64,000 nt of DNA from Loktanella sp. D2R18 (lineage in GTDB: Bacteria > Pseudomonadota > Alphaproteobacteria > Rhodobacterales > Rhodobacteraceae). Shown piece after piece: positions 1 to 8,298 of this stretch. A program made the position numbers and the translations under genes. The notes beneath the pieces were generated by a model. It saw only the letters and a program-made list of their open reading frames with translations, searched no databases and was not told the DNA's origin. Where the stretch lies: the NCBI RefSeq assembly GCF_003318235.1, contig NZ_QOCG01000022.1:1-64000 (forward strand). The letters are read 5' to 3'. Every line of letters begins with the position of its first letter. Position 1 is the stretch's first letter.

Positions 1-152
1 ACCACATCCGTGTCTCGGTGTGCGGTAATCCATTTGTTCAGCGTCGACATGCCGACACCCAGATCGTCGGCTACTTGTTTACGCGTTAGCCCACTGGTCA
101 ACGCGATACGCACCGCATCTTGGCGGAATTCATCCGTCCGTTTCAGTCCCAT
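1..152 (-). pseudogene. IS3-family transposase OrfA, N-terminal part cut by window edge
   Basis: Read on the minus strand from the ATG at 152, the product starts MGLKRTDEFRQDAVRIAL and continues with a helix-turn-helix (LTRKQVADDLGVGMSTLNKW) typical of the DNA-binding OrfA subunit of IS3-group transposases. Only about 50 residues lie in the window, so whether the element is intact to the left cannot be told. A GC-rich stretch upstream of the start (about 190-225) may be its terminal repeat. It differs from the OrfA at 352-651, so two different IS3 elements meet here. Confidence 0.75.
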
Positions 153-351
153 AGTCAGTATCCTTTGCTACAATAAATGCTATCAAAGGAGCGGCATCAA
201 ACCGCGACAGGTCCAAACCCCTTTTTGAGCCAGCTGTCAGGAAAGAGTTTTTCGATGTAAAAAATCTGATTTTCCACCACTTGGGATGGGTATAACATAC
301 AGGTTTTCAGCGACATGGTAGAATGGTTTTGAGCCGCGATCTGGCCCCTTT

Positions 352-651
352 TTACTCTGCGATTGACACAGACGCTATGCGAAGGATCCCGTTAGCCTGT
401 TTCAACTCGCGGTTCTCGCGTTCGAGAGCCTTCATCTTCTCGGTCATCTCGGTCGTGACACCACTCCGTTGGCGAGTATCGACCTCGACCTTCTTGACCC
501 ATTCGTTCAACGTTTGCGGCGCGCAGCCAATCTTCGCAGAAATCGACAGGATCGCTGACCATCGGCTGTCATGCTGCCCTTGATTGTCCAAAACCATTCG
601 CACGGCACGTTCGCGCACCTCTGGGGAATACTTGTTCGTTGTTTTGTTCAT
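352..651 (-). pseudogene. IS3-family transposase OrfA, 3'-truncated
   Basis: The 99-residue product has the OrfA layout: an N-terminal helix-turn-helix (YSPEVRERAVRMVLDNQG, then QTLNEWVKK) and a C-terminal leucine-zipper-like segment (ALERENRELKQANGILR). Intact homologues continue from about residue 90 into a frameshift window and OrfB. Here the reading frame departs from the family right after KQANGILR and stops, and no OrfB follows, so the element is a deletion remnant. Sequence upstream of the start (712-746) matches sequence next to the IS3 relic at 9.2-9.5 kb, so the two are probably copies of one element, in the same orientation, flanking the GTPase island. Confidence 0.85.
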
Positions 652-712
652 GATGCTCCATCCTACTCATGAGTTGGAGCCTCTGGCAAACAAGGCGCGG
701 TTCAAATGACAC

Positions 713-744
713 TATTCGGCCCCATAGGCGCTGACGTCAGACAG
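713..744 (-). repeat. IS3 end-like repeat, left copy
   Basis: This 32-bp segment matches 9444-9475 at 29 of 32 positions in the same orientation; both contain the core GCTGACGTCAGACAG. In each case it lies upstream (minus-strand sense) of IS3 coding remnants, the expected place for the left terminal region of the element. The two copies bracket the GTPase/roadblock island. Confidence 0.7.
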
Positions 745-755
745 ACTAAACTCCT

Positions 756-789
756 AAATGCTGCGGTTCGAACATGCGCCGCAGCATTT
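756..789 (-). terminator. Hairpin terminator after the GTPase-roadblock gene
   Basis: A perfect 11-bp inverted repeat (AAATGCTGCGG / CCGCAGCATTT, 12-nt loop) lies 10 bases past the stop codon at 800. It is followed on the minus strand by AGGAGTTT, a weak T-tract. It probably ends transcription of the whole minus-strand island. Confidence 0.65.
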
Positions 790-799
790 AGGCTAGGCT

Positions 800-1156
800 T
801 TAGATAGCCAGTGTCTTTTCGACGTTTTTAACTTGGACACGCGCCATGCCTAAGTTTGCGCTCTTTTTGTCTAAGGCAACATAAAGGAAGACCGTTGGTG
901 TCTTTTCTAATGGGCGGATCAAGTGAAATTGCTTACCCAAAGTGATCAAGATATCGTCGATGTGATCGTCGAGGCCGAGCATTTCGATTGCCGAGAGCTT
1001 GGCTTTGACAACTTCTGTGTTTGCTGCACCTGCGGCCTCAAGGTCCAGGTCGCCACCGCCGTCTGAGGCCATCATCAGCCCTGTTTCACTGTCAACTAAA
1101 CATGCACCGATAAAACCACCTATTTCTGCAAGTTTCGAGATGTCTACTTTTGCCAT
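800..1156 (-). CDS. Possible internally initiated free roadblock/LC7 protein (module A)
   Basis: Within the fusion ORF an ATG at 1156 begins MAKVDISKLAEIGGFIGACL, exactly where the roadblock domain starts. It is preceded by an AAAAAGGA ribosome-binding sequence with a 7-nt spacer. The paralogous roadblock gene of module B starts at the equivalent residue and is about 92% identical. The internal start is inferred; no separate product is proven. Confidence 0.5.
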   Translation of the reverse strand: MAKVDISKLAEIGGFIGACLVDSETGLMMASDGGGDLDLEAAGAANTEVVKAKLSAIEMLGLDDHIDDILITLGKQFHLIRPLEKTPTVFLYVALDKKSANLGMARVQVKNVEKTLAI

Positions 1157-2041
1157 GTCAGATTCCTTTTTTGAAGTTGGATGTCTTGTCGTTTCTTTTG
1201 GTGTGTGAAGGGGGCCTTTCTTTAGTTGCGTTTGGGAAGAGTGAGACGTCGCTTGTGAGGCATGAGTTGGTGACAACGTTGGGGTGGCAATATCGGGGCG
1301 AGCCAAGCAGGCAGCTTTGGCATCCGTAACGATCACCGTGAGGGCAGTCTGCAATGCGGAAATATTGCTTGCTTTCAAAAGATCGTCGCGGTCAGCTGCG
1401 CCTTTTGCTTGCTCTGCCTTTGAAGCAGTGTCGATCGATACTGCAAGCCGTTGAGCAAATAGTGTTTTCGTTTCATGAGTAACGCGTTTCATGACCTTTT
1501 CTACATCAGGCAGATTACGCAACTTGTCGCATTGCGTCAAAACGAGCAGGCTGCGCTGGTGCAACGGTTTCGGAAATGACCGCCACATTGATACTTCTGT
1601 CTGGCGCCACGCTTGGCTTATATTTGAACACCAGATGACTGCATCCAGAAATGGCGCAAACATGTGCAGCGATTTTTTGGTTAAACGTACATCCGAAATC
1701 CCGGGCGTGTCGATGATATCAATATCACGCAATAACGGGATCGGGAGTGCGACGCGCAAAGCTAAATATGCACTGCCGCTGTAATCGTTGATATCAATTG
1801 GATCAAAAGTTAGTGGGGGGGCATCTGCCCCAATCGCAATCCCATAGGGGGTATCGGCATAAGTCAGCCAAATCGGCGGATAATTTGTAGCTGTGATGCG
1901 AGTGGGAAACACGTTCGTACCAAGCAGATAGTTAAGCAACGTTGACTTGCCTGCACTATATTCACCCATAACAGCCAATACGGGGCGTTGACTGTGCCAA
2001 CCGGCAAAATAGTTTTCGGGTTCATCGATACCTTTTGGCAT
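800..2041 (-). CDS. Small dynamin-like GTPase fused to a C-terminal roadblock/LC7 domain (module A)
   Basis: The 413-residue protein starts at the ATG one base after the stop of the large GTPase, which indicates translational coupling. Residues 1-200 are a P-loop GTPase: Walker A GEYSAGKS at 26-33, G3 DTPG at 111-114, and TQCD at 169-172 in the G4 position. A polar linker follows (about 230-295, rich in Ser/Thr/His/Lys). The last 118 residues form a roadblock/LC7 domain, the fold of MglB-type regulators of small GTPases. The roadblock part has its own ATG and Shine-Dalgarno sequence (see 1164-1170), so a free roadblock protein may be made as well as the fusion. The paralogue at 5088-6158 lacks the in-frame fusion. 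GTPase assignment is firm; cellular role is unknown. Confidence 0.85.
   Translation of the reverse strand: MPKGIDEPENYFAGWHSQRPVLAVMGEYSAGKSTLLNYLLGTNVFPTRITATNYPPIWLTYADTPYGIAIGADAPPLTFDPIDINDYSGSAYLALRVALPIPLLRDIDIIDTPGISDVRLTKKSLHMFAPFLDAVIWCSNISQAWRQTEVSMWRSFPKPLHQRSLLVLTQCDKLRNLPDVEKVMKRVTHETKTLFAQRLAVSIDTASKAEQAKGAADRDDLLKASNISALQTALTVIVTDAKAACLARPDIATPTLSPTHASQATSHSSQTQLKKGPLHTPKETTRHPTSKKESDMAKVDISKLAEIGGFIGACLVDSETGLMMASDGGGDLDLEAAGAANTEVVKAKLSAIEMLGLDDHIDDILITLGKQFHLIRPLEKTPTVFLYVALDKKSANLGMARVQVKNVEKTLAI
1164..1170 (-). promoter_or_regulatory. Internal ribosome-binding site before the roadblock domain
   Basis: The minus strand reads AAAAGGA here, 7 bases before the internal ATG at 1156. 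A Shine-Dalgarno site inside an ORF at a domain boundary supports dual expression, as fusion and as free roadblock subunit. Confidence 0.5.
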
Positions 2042-2042
2042 A

Positions 2043-4184
2043 TTAGGTCGCCTCTGCGGTTTCGTGCAGGTCGGCGTCAATACGGGTAGCCAAGGCGTTC
2101 AAACCGTCGGATATTTCGGACAAGGTTTCGAGCCTAACCTTTATTCCATTTTCCATCCCCAAGGCATCTAATGCATGTTCGTGCTGACCTTTGTCACGTA
2201 ACAACACCAGATTTTTTAACCCGCGAATATGGTCTTCGAAAAAGCCATCAACAATCATCGTGTTCTCAGCTGCAAAGTCATCGATACAATCACTTTGAAT
2301 CTCGGCGAGGACAAGCATTGCTTCCGCTTCAACTAGCTTGTTCAACTTGCGTAGAAGTGATGTCAGCTTTACCTTTTTCGGCATCCAATTTGACAGCCAG
2401 CTCGATGAAATATCCAACGGCAAGGTTTTCATTAAGCAAAGCGGTTTAGGAGGGCAGTTTGATTGTAGTGGTTCCACATGAAATATCTTAACCGGATTGT
2501 TCAACACCTCGTCGTAGGCGCCTTGAACCTCTTGTGCGGCACCAATCAAAATTTCGCCAATTTTGATTGGTAACGTTTCTGAGAATTTCGCATACGACGC
2601 CATTAACCTGCGACGTAGCACCTCAATATTGGGCTTCCAATCTGTCAGGGGGGCACCTGTTTCGGCCGTAAGCGCTTCTTCCTCGTGATCCAAAAAATTG
2701 CTGTACGTATCTGAAATAGATGACAGCAGAACCCGCGTAGCGGCTTTCAACTCGGTTTGGCACGATTGCTGTACCTTTTCGTGGACGGCCTCAACCCGTG
2801 CAATTGCACCCGTGATGCCGACCTCGTCTGCCCTCCGTAATTCAGTAACATCCGATTGGTCAAGAAAGGCTAACGATGATGATACGATTTCTCGCGCACG
2901 TTGCGTAATGTTGGCCAGCTTTGGAAAGCCATTGTCCATACGACTTTTTGCTGCGATCAGATTGCGTAGGTCGAATAACCCCGACAGATCTTGTGCTTTT
3001 GCCAAAGTATACGCAATCGACCCAATAGGATGGGGCTCTGTTGATTTGTCGTTAGCATACTGTTTACGTGCAGCGGCAAGCGCGTCGAGCTTGTCCATTG
3101 ACACAGGGTTGCCCGTTGCGTTCATTCCGAATGACGCGATTTCACCCCATACCGCGCTACCGAAAATGATTGGGACGTCAGTTGGTAACTCTTGATCCGC
3201 CAAAATACCGCGGATATATGCGTCAATCTCGGGTATTTGTTCGTTCGGGTTACTCAGCTCGTCAATCCTATTCACGAAAAAGATGATTTGCTGCTTTTTC
3301 AGTGATCGTACAACCCGTAAAAGCCCCACATCTACGGTGCTAAACGATTGCTGTGCAGAAAGGACAAGAACGCAAATATCAGTATTGCCGAGGCTATTGA
3401 GCGTCACCGTTTCACGCATCAAGAAGGGGTCATTCACACCCGGTGTGTCTTGGATGATCGTCGGAACCCTATAGCGGTCGCTGTCTATATAGAGATCCGC
3501 CGTTTTTGTGACGTCAGCATAGCGCCCTTCCGGTGCCGATGCATCCGTTTCGTCGCCCAAACAAACGTATTTCTGAAGCATGGTGGGAGAGAAGCCCATA
3601 AAAGTATGCTGACCGCCCATCAGTAGATTGAAATTACGTCCAAGTCGCTGTTCTGTACGCTGCTGCATTTCGCGAATTTGATTTCGCATTTGATTGGCCT
3701 CAGCAGCAAATCCTGCGCGGTTTGCCGCTTCTCCCAACGTCCCGCCAGCCTCAACCATGCTGAGCCATTCCTGCGTCGTGAAAAAATTGAAAACCGCGTT
3801 TGCGCCTGCTGGTTTTGTAGTATTGATATGCACTGATGTGACGACTGAAGTCCAAGGGTTGACATCAGACGGTAACATATTTGGCTTACCGATAAGTGCA
3901 TTCGTCAAAGCGGTTTTGCCTGCCTTAACTTGCCCAATTAGCGACACATGAATCGCAAAGCTTTCAAGTTCATCGATAAGGCTCACAACGCGGTCGTGCG
4001 CCAACAAAGCGACTGCTTCACGTAAGCGGCATAGCAAAGCGAGCAACTCATCACGGTGTACATTAAAGCGAGGTACTAGCCGTGGCTTATCAACCATAGG
4101 GTTGCCTGGAGAACCATACGGCGACTCGGCAAGGCCAAAGGTCAGGAGAGGATCACCGTTGTTGCTTATATCGGCTAATGACAT
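2043..4184 (-). CDS. Large dynamin-like GTPase (module A)
   Basis: The product has 713 residues. The G-domain motifs are clear: GQVKAGKT at 84-91 (G1), a Thr-containing switch in PWTSVVTS near 110-117 (G2), DTPG at 246-249 (G3), and NRID at 305-308 (G4). The long helical C-terminal half (about 430-713) resembles the stalk of bacterial dynamin-like proteins. It carries a short Trp-rich segment (LDISSSWLSNWM) that is conserved in the paralogue and could touch membrane; no transmembrane helix is visible. It shares the same architecture with the protein at 6151-8148 and obvious blocks of identity. It is followed after one base by the small GTPase-roadblock fusion. By analogy with paired bacterial dynamins (LeoA/B/C, DynA/DynB), the large and small GTPases may work together; this is inference. 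Confidence 0.85.
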   Translation of the reverse strand: MSLADISNNGDPLLTFGLAESPYGSPGNPMVDKPRLVPRFNVHRDELLALLCRLREAVALLAHDRVVSLIDELESFAIHVSLIGQVKAGKTALTNALIGKPNMLPSDVNPWTSVVTSVHINTTKPAGANAVFNFFTTQEWLSMVEAGGTLGEAANRAGFAAEANQMRNQIREMQQRTEQRLGRNFNLLMGGQHTFMGFSPTMLQKYVCLGDETDASAPEGRYADVTKTADLYIDSDRYRVPTIIQDTPGVNDPFLMRETVTLNSLGNTDICVLVLSAQQSFSTVDVGLLRVVRSLKKQQIIFFVNRIDELSNPNEQIPEIDAYIRGILADQELPTDVPIIFGSAVWGEIASFGMNATGNPVSMDKLDALAAARKQYANDKSTEPHPIGSIAYTLAKAQDLSGLFDLRNLIAAKSRMDNGFPKLANITQRAREIVSSSLAFLDQSDVTELRRADEVGITGAIARVEAVHEKVQQSCQTELKAATRVLLSSISDTYSNFLDHEEEALTAETGAPLTDWKPNIEVLRRRLMASYAKFSETLPIKIGEILIGAAQEVQGAYDEVLNNPVKIFHVEPLQSNCPPKPLCLMKTLPLDISSSWLSNWMPKKVKLTSLLRKLNKLVEAEAMLVLAEIQSDCIDDFAAENTMIVDGFFEDHIRGLKNLVLLRDKGQHEHALDALGMENGIKVRLETLSEISDGLNALATRIDADLHETAEAT

Positions 4185-4621
4185 GCTTATACTCTATATT
4201 TTTTGTCGAGAACAGATCAATTCATTAGGGCGTGCTCGGCACAAAACTATGCTTTCCAAGCTGGAGGCTTAGTTCAAAGATTCTCGTGTTCTACCTCAAG
4301 GTTGTGTTTGAAAGTTAACAAAGTCAATCGTTTCGCTGACAGTTTTATAATCTTTCTAAATAAATATATTTATCTGGGTGATGCCAGAAATGAGGGGTGT
4401 TAATCTCAAAGGTTTCTCGGCATTGTTGCGCGATTGAATAAAAGCAAGCCGTTTTTTTTGCCGCGCGGAATACGGCCAGTTTTTGGCAGTTTAAAATCTA
4501 TTTTGAGCAAGATACGATGGCAAAGCCTGCTTTTGTATAGCCGCTTCAGCGTGTGGCGGTGCAATCGCTGGGTATGTACTGCGCCGCCCGAAGCGCCGCA
4601 GTACGCAGTTATCTTCGTTCG
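4185..4621. other. Intermodule gap, no gene recognised
   Basis: About 440 bases separate the two GTPase modules. No convincing ORF is visible on either strand. The left part is AT-rich and could hold the promoter of module A; the right part holds a hairpin after module B (4576-4604). It looks less GC-rich than the flanking coding sequence. Confidence 0.6.
4576..4604 (-). terminator. Hairpin after module B
   Basis: An 8-bp perfect stem (GTACTGCG / CGCAGTAC) extends past one mismatch by three more pairs around a TTCG-type loop, 18 bases downstream of the roadblock stop codon at 4622. There is no clear T-run, so it may be a weak terminator or a 3' stabiliser. Confidence 0.45.
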
Positions 4622-4975
4622 TTAGAGCGAAATGGTCTTTTCGACATTTTTAACCTGCACACGTGCCATGCCTAGGTTCGCGTTTTTCTTATCTAGGGCT
4701 ACGTAGAGAAAGACGGTTGGCGTCTTTTCTAGTGGGCGGATCAAGTGAAACTGTTTGCCCAACGTGATCAGGATGTCGTCGATGCTGTCTTCGAGGCCCA
4801 GCATTTCGATCGCTGAGAGTTTTGCCTTAACAACCTCTGTATTGGCTGCGCCGGCTGCTTCGAGATCCAATGCCCCACCACCTTCGGATGCCATCATCAG
4901 GCCGGTTTCGCTGTCAACGAGGCACGCCCCGATAAAGCCACCGATGGATGCGAGCGCTGAGATATCTGTAGACAT
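4622..4975 (-). CDS. Roadblock/LC7 domain protein (module B)
   Basis: The 117-residue protein begins at the ATG at 4975, which has an AAGGAAG ribosome-binding sequence. It is a single roadblock/LC7 domain (SIGGFIGACLVDSETGLMM...) about 92% identical to the domain fused to the small GTPase of module A, although synonymous sites differ widely. Its ORF is open further upstream: from 5143 it would add a 56-residue polar linker overlapping the end of the GTPase gene. Roadblock proteins such as MglB act as GTPase-activating or scaffold partners of small GTPases, so this is a likely regulator of the neighbouring dynamin-like proteins. The N-terminal extent is the main uncertainty. Confidence 0.8.
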   Translation of the reverse strand: MSTDISALASIGGFIGACLVDSETGLMMASEGGGALDLEAAGAANTEVVKAKLSAIEMLGLEDSIDDILITLGKQFHLIRPLEKTPTVFLYVALDKKNANLGMARVQVKNVEKTISL

Positions 4976-4981
4976 GTTTTC

Positions 4982-4987
4982 TTCCTT
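4982..4987 (-). promoter_or_regulatory. Ribosome-binding site that decides the roadblock B start
   Basis: The minus strand reads AAGGAA, 6 bases before the ATG at 4975. No comparable site precedes the upstream in-frame ATG at 5143, so the short 117-residue form is preferred. Confidence 0.55.
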
Positions 4988-5087
4988 ACTAGTTATAATG
5001 GCGGGGGGCATGCCCCCACTTTTTTCATGAGATCCCAAGGTTGCCTTGGGGCTCAATTCGTCAGCTGAAACCGATTTCGTTTCAGAT

Positions 5088-6158
5088 TCATTTTTGCTTG
5101 CCCAGTTGGCACCAAGGTCCTTCAGAAAAGTCTTTAAGCTCATGGTGTATTTGCCTGTTAAGGGCTGTTGAATCGGTATCATCTTGCACGCGCAGCGACA
5201 ACAATTCATGAATGACGCTCGCGTGTGAATCAGTATCCACTTCATCGCCGATAAACGTGGTTTTTAATTGATCAAATGAGGCAATAATATTTTCATTTGA
5301 GGTCATGCTTGTGACATCAGCGATTGCTGCCGCGATGCAATCTTCGATTGATTGCGTATCCGTGCCTGCCACATGCACGATTTCGACCGACGTGGGGACA
5401 GGTTCGGCAACTGCAATCTCTCCTTCACGTTCGCGGCGTTCGGCGCGGTATGAAAGCGAGGCCGCAACCCTTGCTTCTATTGCGCTAACAAGCGCCGCAG
5501 CGCCGCTGTCTTGCCAACCTTCATCGGTACCAGTCTTTGCAGTTTTGGTTGAAATGGGAATAATCGCATAAAACGACTTTCCGGCGTCACGCTGGCACCG
5601 GGTAACGACCCGATTCACATCTTTTTTTGCACCGAGCAAATCAATACGTGTGATAGCAAGCAGGCTGTTATCCTGCAGTTCGTAGGACACGCTGTTCCAA
5701 GCTGCAGTTTCAGTTTGTCGCCAGGCTTGGCTCGCAGATGTGCACCAGACCACAAAATCAACATGAGGAGTGATGAGTTCAACAATATCGTCTGCGAGGT
5801 TGGGGTCGGAAATTCCTGGCGTGTCGATGATGTCTGTGTTGCGTAAAATTTCAGAGGGCAGTGTGCACCTAATGACTAAGTTATCGCTTAAATTTGCCAA
5901 ATCAGCATCAGGATCAGGGATGGACGAAAACGTTCCGTCGTAGTCTAGAACCTCAACCTTCCGCGTTTCACCATGGGTAATCCAAACCGTGGGCAGTCGT
6001 GTTGCCGTCACACGTGCGGGTAAAAGCTGCACACCAAGCAACAAATTCAGAAGCGATGACTTTCCGACGCTGTATTCGCCCATTAATGCAAAGCAAGGGG
6101 TTTTTCTTGACCAAGCTGTCAGGATTGATTTGGCTTTCTCTGACACCATATTAGTCAT
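5088..6158 (-). CDS. Small dynamin-like GTPase (module B)
   Basis: The product has 356 residues. G motifs are GEYSVGKS at 27-34, DTPG at 112-115 and TRID at 170-173. The sequence around each motif (for instance ASQAWRQTE at 142-150) matches the module A small GTPase, so the two are paralogues. The C-terminal third is acidic and helical, with no fused roadblock domain. The start overlaps the large GTPase stop by 8 bases, and a second in-frame ATG lies at 6149. The stop (CAA AAA TGA) lies 56 bases inside the open frame that leads into the roadblock gene, in the +1 frame. This geometry is either an ancestral fusion broken by a frameshift or a natural overlap. Confidence 0.82.
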   Translation of the reverse strand: MTNMVSEKAKSILTAWSRKTPCFALMGEYSVGKSSLLNLLLGVQLLPARVTATRLPTVWITHGETRKVEVLDYDGTFSSIPDPDADLANLSDNLVIRCTLPSEILRNTDIIDTPGISDPNLADDIVELITPHVDFVVWCTSASQAWRQTETAAWNSVSYELQDNSLLAITRIDLLGAKKDVNRVVTRCQRDAGKSFYAIIPISTKTAKTGTDEGWQDSGAAALVSAIEARVAASLSYRAERREREGEIAVAEPVPTSVEIVHVAGTDTQSIEDCIAAAIADVTSMTSNENIIASFDQLKTTFIGDEVDTDSHASVIHELLSLRVQDDTDSTALNRQIHHELKDFSEGPWCQLGKQK

Positions 6159-8148
6159 TCTGTTGTTCCCCTAGGGCCAAGCCTTGCGTATCGCGCGAAA
6201 TGGACTGCAAGTCTTCCTTCAAGGCGCTCAGAGCTGTGATCCGCTGTTTTACTTCGTTCTCAAGCCCAAAAGATTGGCGCGTTTGCGCAAATTCGGGGGC
6301 ACCCTCCGTTATAGTGATATTGCGAATTGTTGCGATGTGGGCGTCGATGAAATCCTGCAACTTGGCCCGTGACTGGACCGCAAATTCGTAAATGTAGACG
6401 CGTTTTAGCTCCGAGACAGTCGATAACATTTCTTCCGTGGCAAGTTTTTCAAACTGTGCAACATAGCTTGTTGCTTTGCGTTGTTTTGACGTTAGGCGCC
6501 CTAGCCAGCCAGCGCTCAGATCTATGCTCATTGTTTTCATTAGAAAAACGGGAGTCTTCGGCTGCTCGAACGCCGGCCCTACGACAGGGAAAAGACTCTC
6601 ACTGCTACCCACTATGTCAGCATAAAGCGCTGATATACTGTTTGCCGCATTTTGGATAACTTCGCCTAATTTCGCAGTAGCCCTATTTGAAAATTCATTA
6701 TAGCCATGAAATAACTCTTTGCGTAACCCTTCGGTTTGCGGCGCCCAGTTTTTAAGGCCTTTGCCCTTTGTGACGGCACTGCTGAGTTCACGGGATTCTT
6801 TGACTATGAATGAACGATATGCATCTGACATTGCAAATGATGCCATTTCGATTACGTCGTTTATCAACGCGTCCAAATCCGCATTCATGGTATTGTAAAT
6901 TTCTGAGGTGCGTAATGAAATAGCGTCCGCATCATTTCCGATGCCCGCCACGTTTCGTTCGCTTAACGCATTGTCTAAGACAAGGACGGACCGGTTCACC
7001 AAGTCCGTGCATTCGTCACGCAAAGCCTCAATTGCTGGCCAACTTACATCATTCGTAGATTTCTCGTCCAAAACCCGCATTAATTCGCTGATACCGGACA
7101 GATCAGCCTTGTCGCCATCATCACCATCAGGCGCCAAACCCAATTCGGCACCCCACTTCGCACTGCCGAAAACAATCGGAATGTCTTGCGACATGTTGCG
7201 ATCTTTAAGCGTGCGCTGAATGTATTTTTTTATCTCAACCGTTTGCTCTTTGGGGTCTTCTAGCTCATCAATTCGGTTTACAAACAAGACGACTTGTTCG
7301 TGGTGCAGCCCCATAATGATGTTGATCAATCCAATATCCACGGTGCTAAGCGCCTGATGCGCGCTCAATACAATGACGCAGATGTTTGAACTCGCGAGAT
7401 TATCGAGCGTGACCGCTTCGCGAACAAGAAACGGGTCATTTACTCCGGGTGTATCGGCCAAAATCACTGGCATGGGGAACGATGAATCTTCAAAGTATAA
7501 ATCTGCGGACTTTGTCAGATCGGCGAAACGACCACTCGGGTCCACGTCCGCATCGTCATCGTCACCAAGGCAGACGTACTTTTTGATCAATGCTGAATCG
7601 AATTCAGAAAAACTATGCTTGTTACCAAGAAGCAAGGTGAAGTTTACCCCCAATCGGTTTTGGGCGTGCGATTGCAGCGCGCGCACCTGTTCGCGCATTT
7701 CATCGGCTTCTCGTTCGAAATTGGTGCGTCCTGCGAACTCTCCAAGTCTGCCGCCAGCAGCGGTCATGTTCGCCCATTCATCTTTATCAAAAAATTGAAA
7801 TACGGCACCTTTTTTTGGGGGGGTGGACGGATTCATATGCAGGGATGTGATGACCGATGTCCAAGGGTTTACATCTGAAGGCAGCAACCCAGGGCGTCCG
7901 ATTAACGCGTTTGTCAATGCGGTCTTACCTGCTTTGACCTGACCAACGATTGAAATGCGGGCCTTAATTTCAGGAATGTTCTGTTGTATCTCTAGCGCAC
8001 GTCCCAATGCATCGGGTACAACGAGGCGCTGCATATCCTGTGCGATTGCCTCCAAGCGTTCCACTGCAATCCTTGCAGCCTGCGCGTGCTTCATGGAAGC
8101 GGGAAATAGCTTTTTTTGCTGATCATGATCAGCCGTAGATAAAGACAT
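6151..8148 (-). CDS. Large dynamin-like GTPase (module B)
   Basis: The protein has 665 residues from the ATG at 8148; the frame is open to a TTG at 8160. It has GQVKAGKT at 69-76, SDVNPWTSVITS around the G2 threonine, DTPGVNDPF (G3) and NRIDEL (G4), all nearly identical to the module A large GTPase. The C-terminal half is helical, and it shares the segment MKTMSIDLSAGWLG with the paralogue. The motif blocks are strongly conserved between modules while the stalk region has diverged. The gene heads module B and overlaps the small GTPase by 8 bases. Dynamin-family assignment rests on motifs, size and gene pairing; membrane activity is not demonstrated. Confidence 0.85.
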   Translation of the reverse strand: MSLSTADHDQQKKLFPASMKHAQAARIAVERLEAIAQDMQRLVVPDALGRALEIQQNIPEIKARISIVGQVKAGKTALTNALIGRPGLLPSDVNPWTSVITSLHMNPSTPPKKGAVFQFFDKDEWANMTAAGGRLGEFAGRTNFEREADEMREQVRALQSHAQNRLGVNFTLLLGNKHSFSEFDSALIKKYVCLGDDDDADVDPSGRFADLTKSADLYFEDSSFPMPVILADTPGVNDPFLVREAVTLDNLASSNICVIVLSAHQALSTVDIGLINIIMGLHHEQVVLFVNRIDELEDPKEQTVEIKKYIQRTLKDRNMSQDIPIVFGSAKWGAELGLAPDGDDGDKADLSGISELMRVLDEKSTNDVSWPAIEALRDECTDLVNRSVLVLDNALSERNVAGIGNDADAISLRTSEIYNTMNADLDALINDVIEMASFAMSDAYRSFIVKESRELSSAVTKGKGLKNWAPQTEGLRKELFHGYNEFSNRATAKLGEVIQNAANSISALYADIVGSSESLFPVVGPAFEQPKTPVFLMKTMSIDLSAGWLGRLTSKQRKATSYVAQFEKLATEEMLSTVSELKRVYIYEFAVQSRAKLQDFIDAHIATIRNITITEGAPEFAQTRQSFGLENEVKQRITALSALKEDLQSISRDTQGLALGEQQND

Positions 8149-8298
8149 GTGGTAATCCAACAGATTAGGAACGCAAACAGTCGTCAGGCAGACGCTCAGT
8201 ATAGGCTACAATACCCAGATCAAACACTGGTTAACCGCAAGGGTGCCAGAAATGTGAGTGATAGTGTAGCTCTGCTTTAAGTGGTATTGACAGACAAA

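Noticed and set aside
4185..4625. Plus-strand ORFs of 60-66 codons in the gap between the GTPase modules
   Set aside because: They lack ribosome-binding sites and family-like sequence, and lie in AT-rich DNA; treated as chance.
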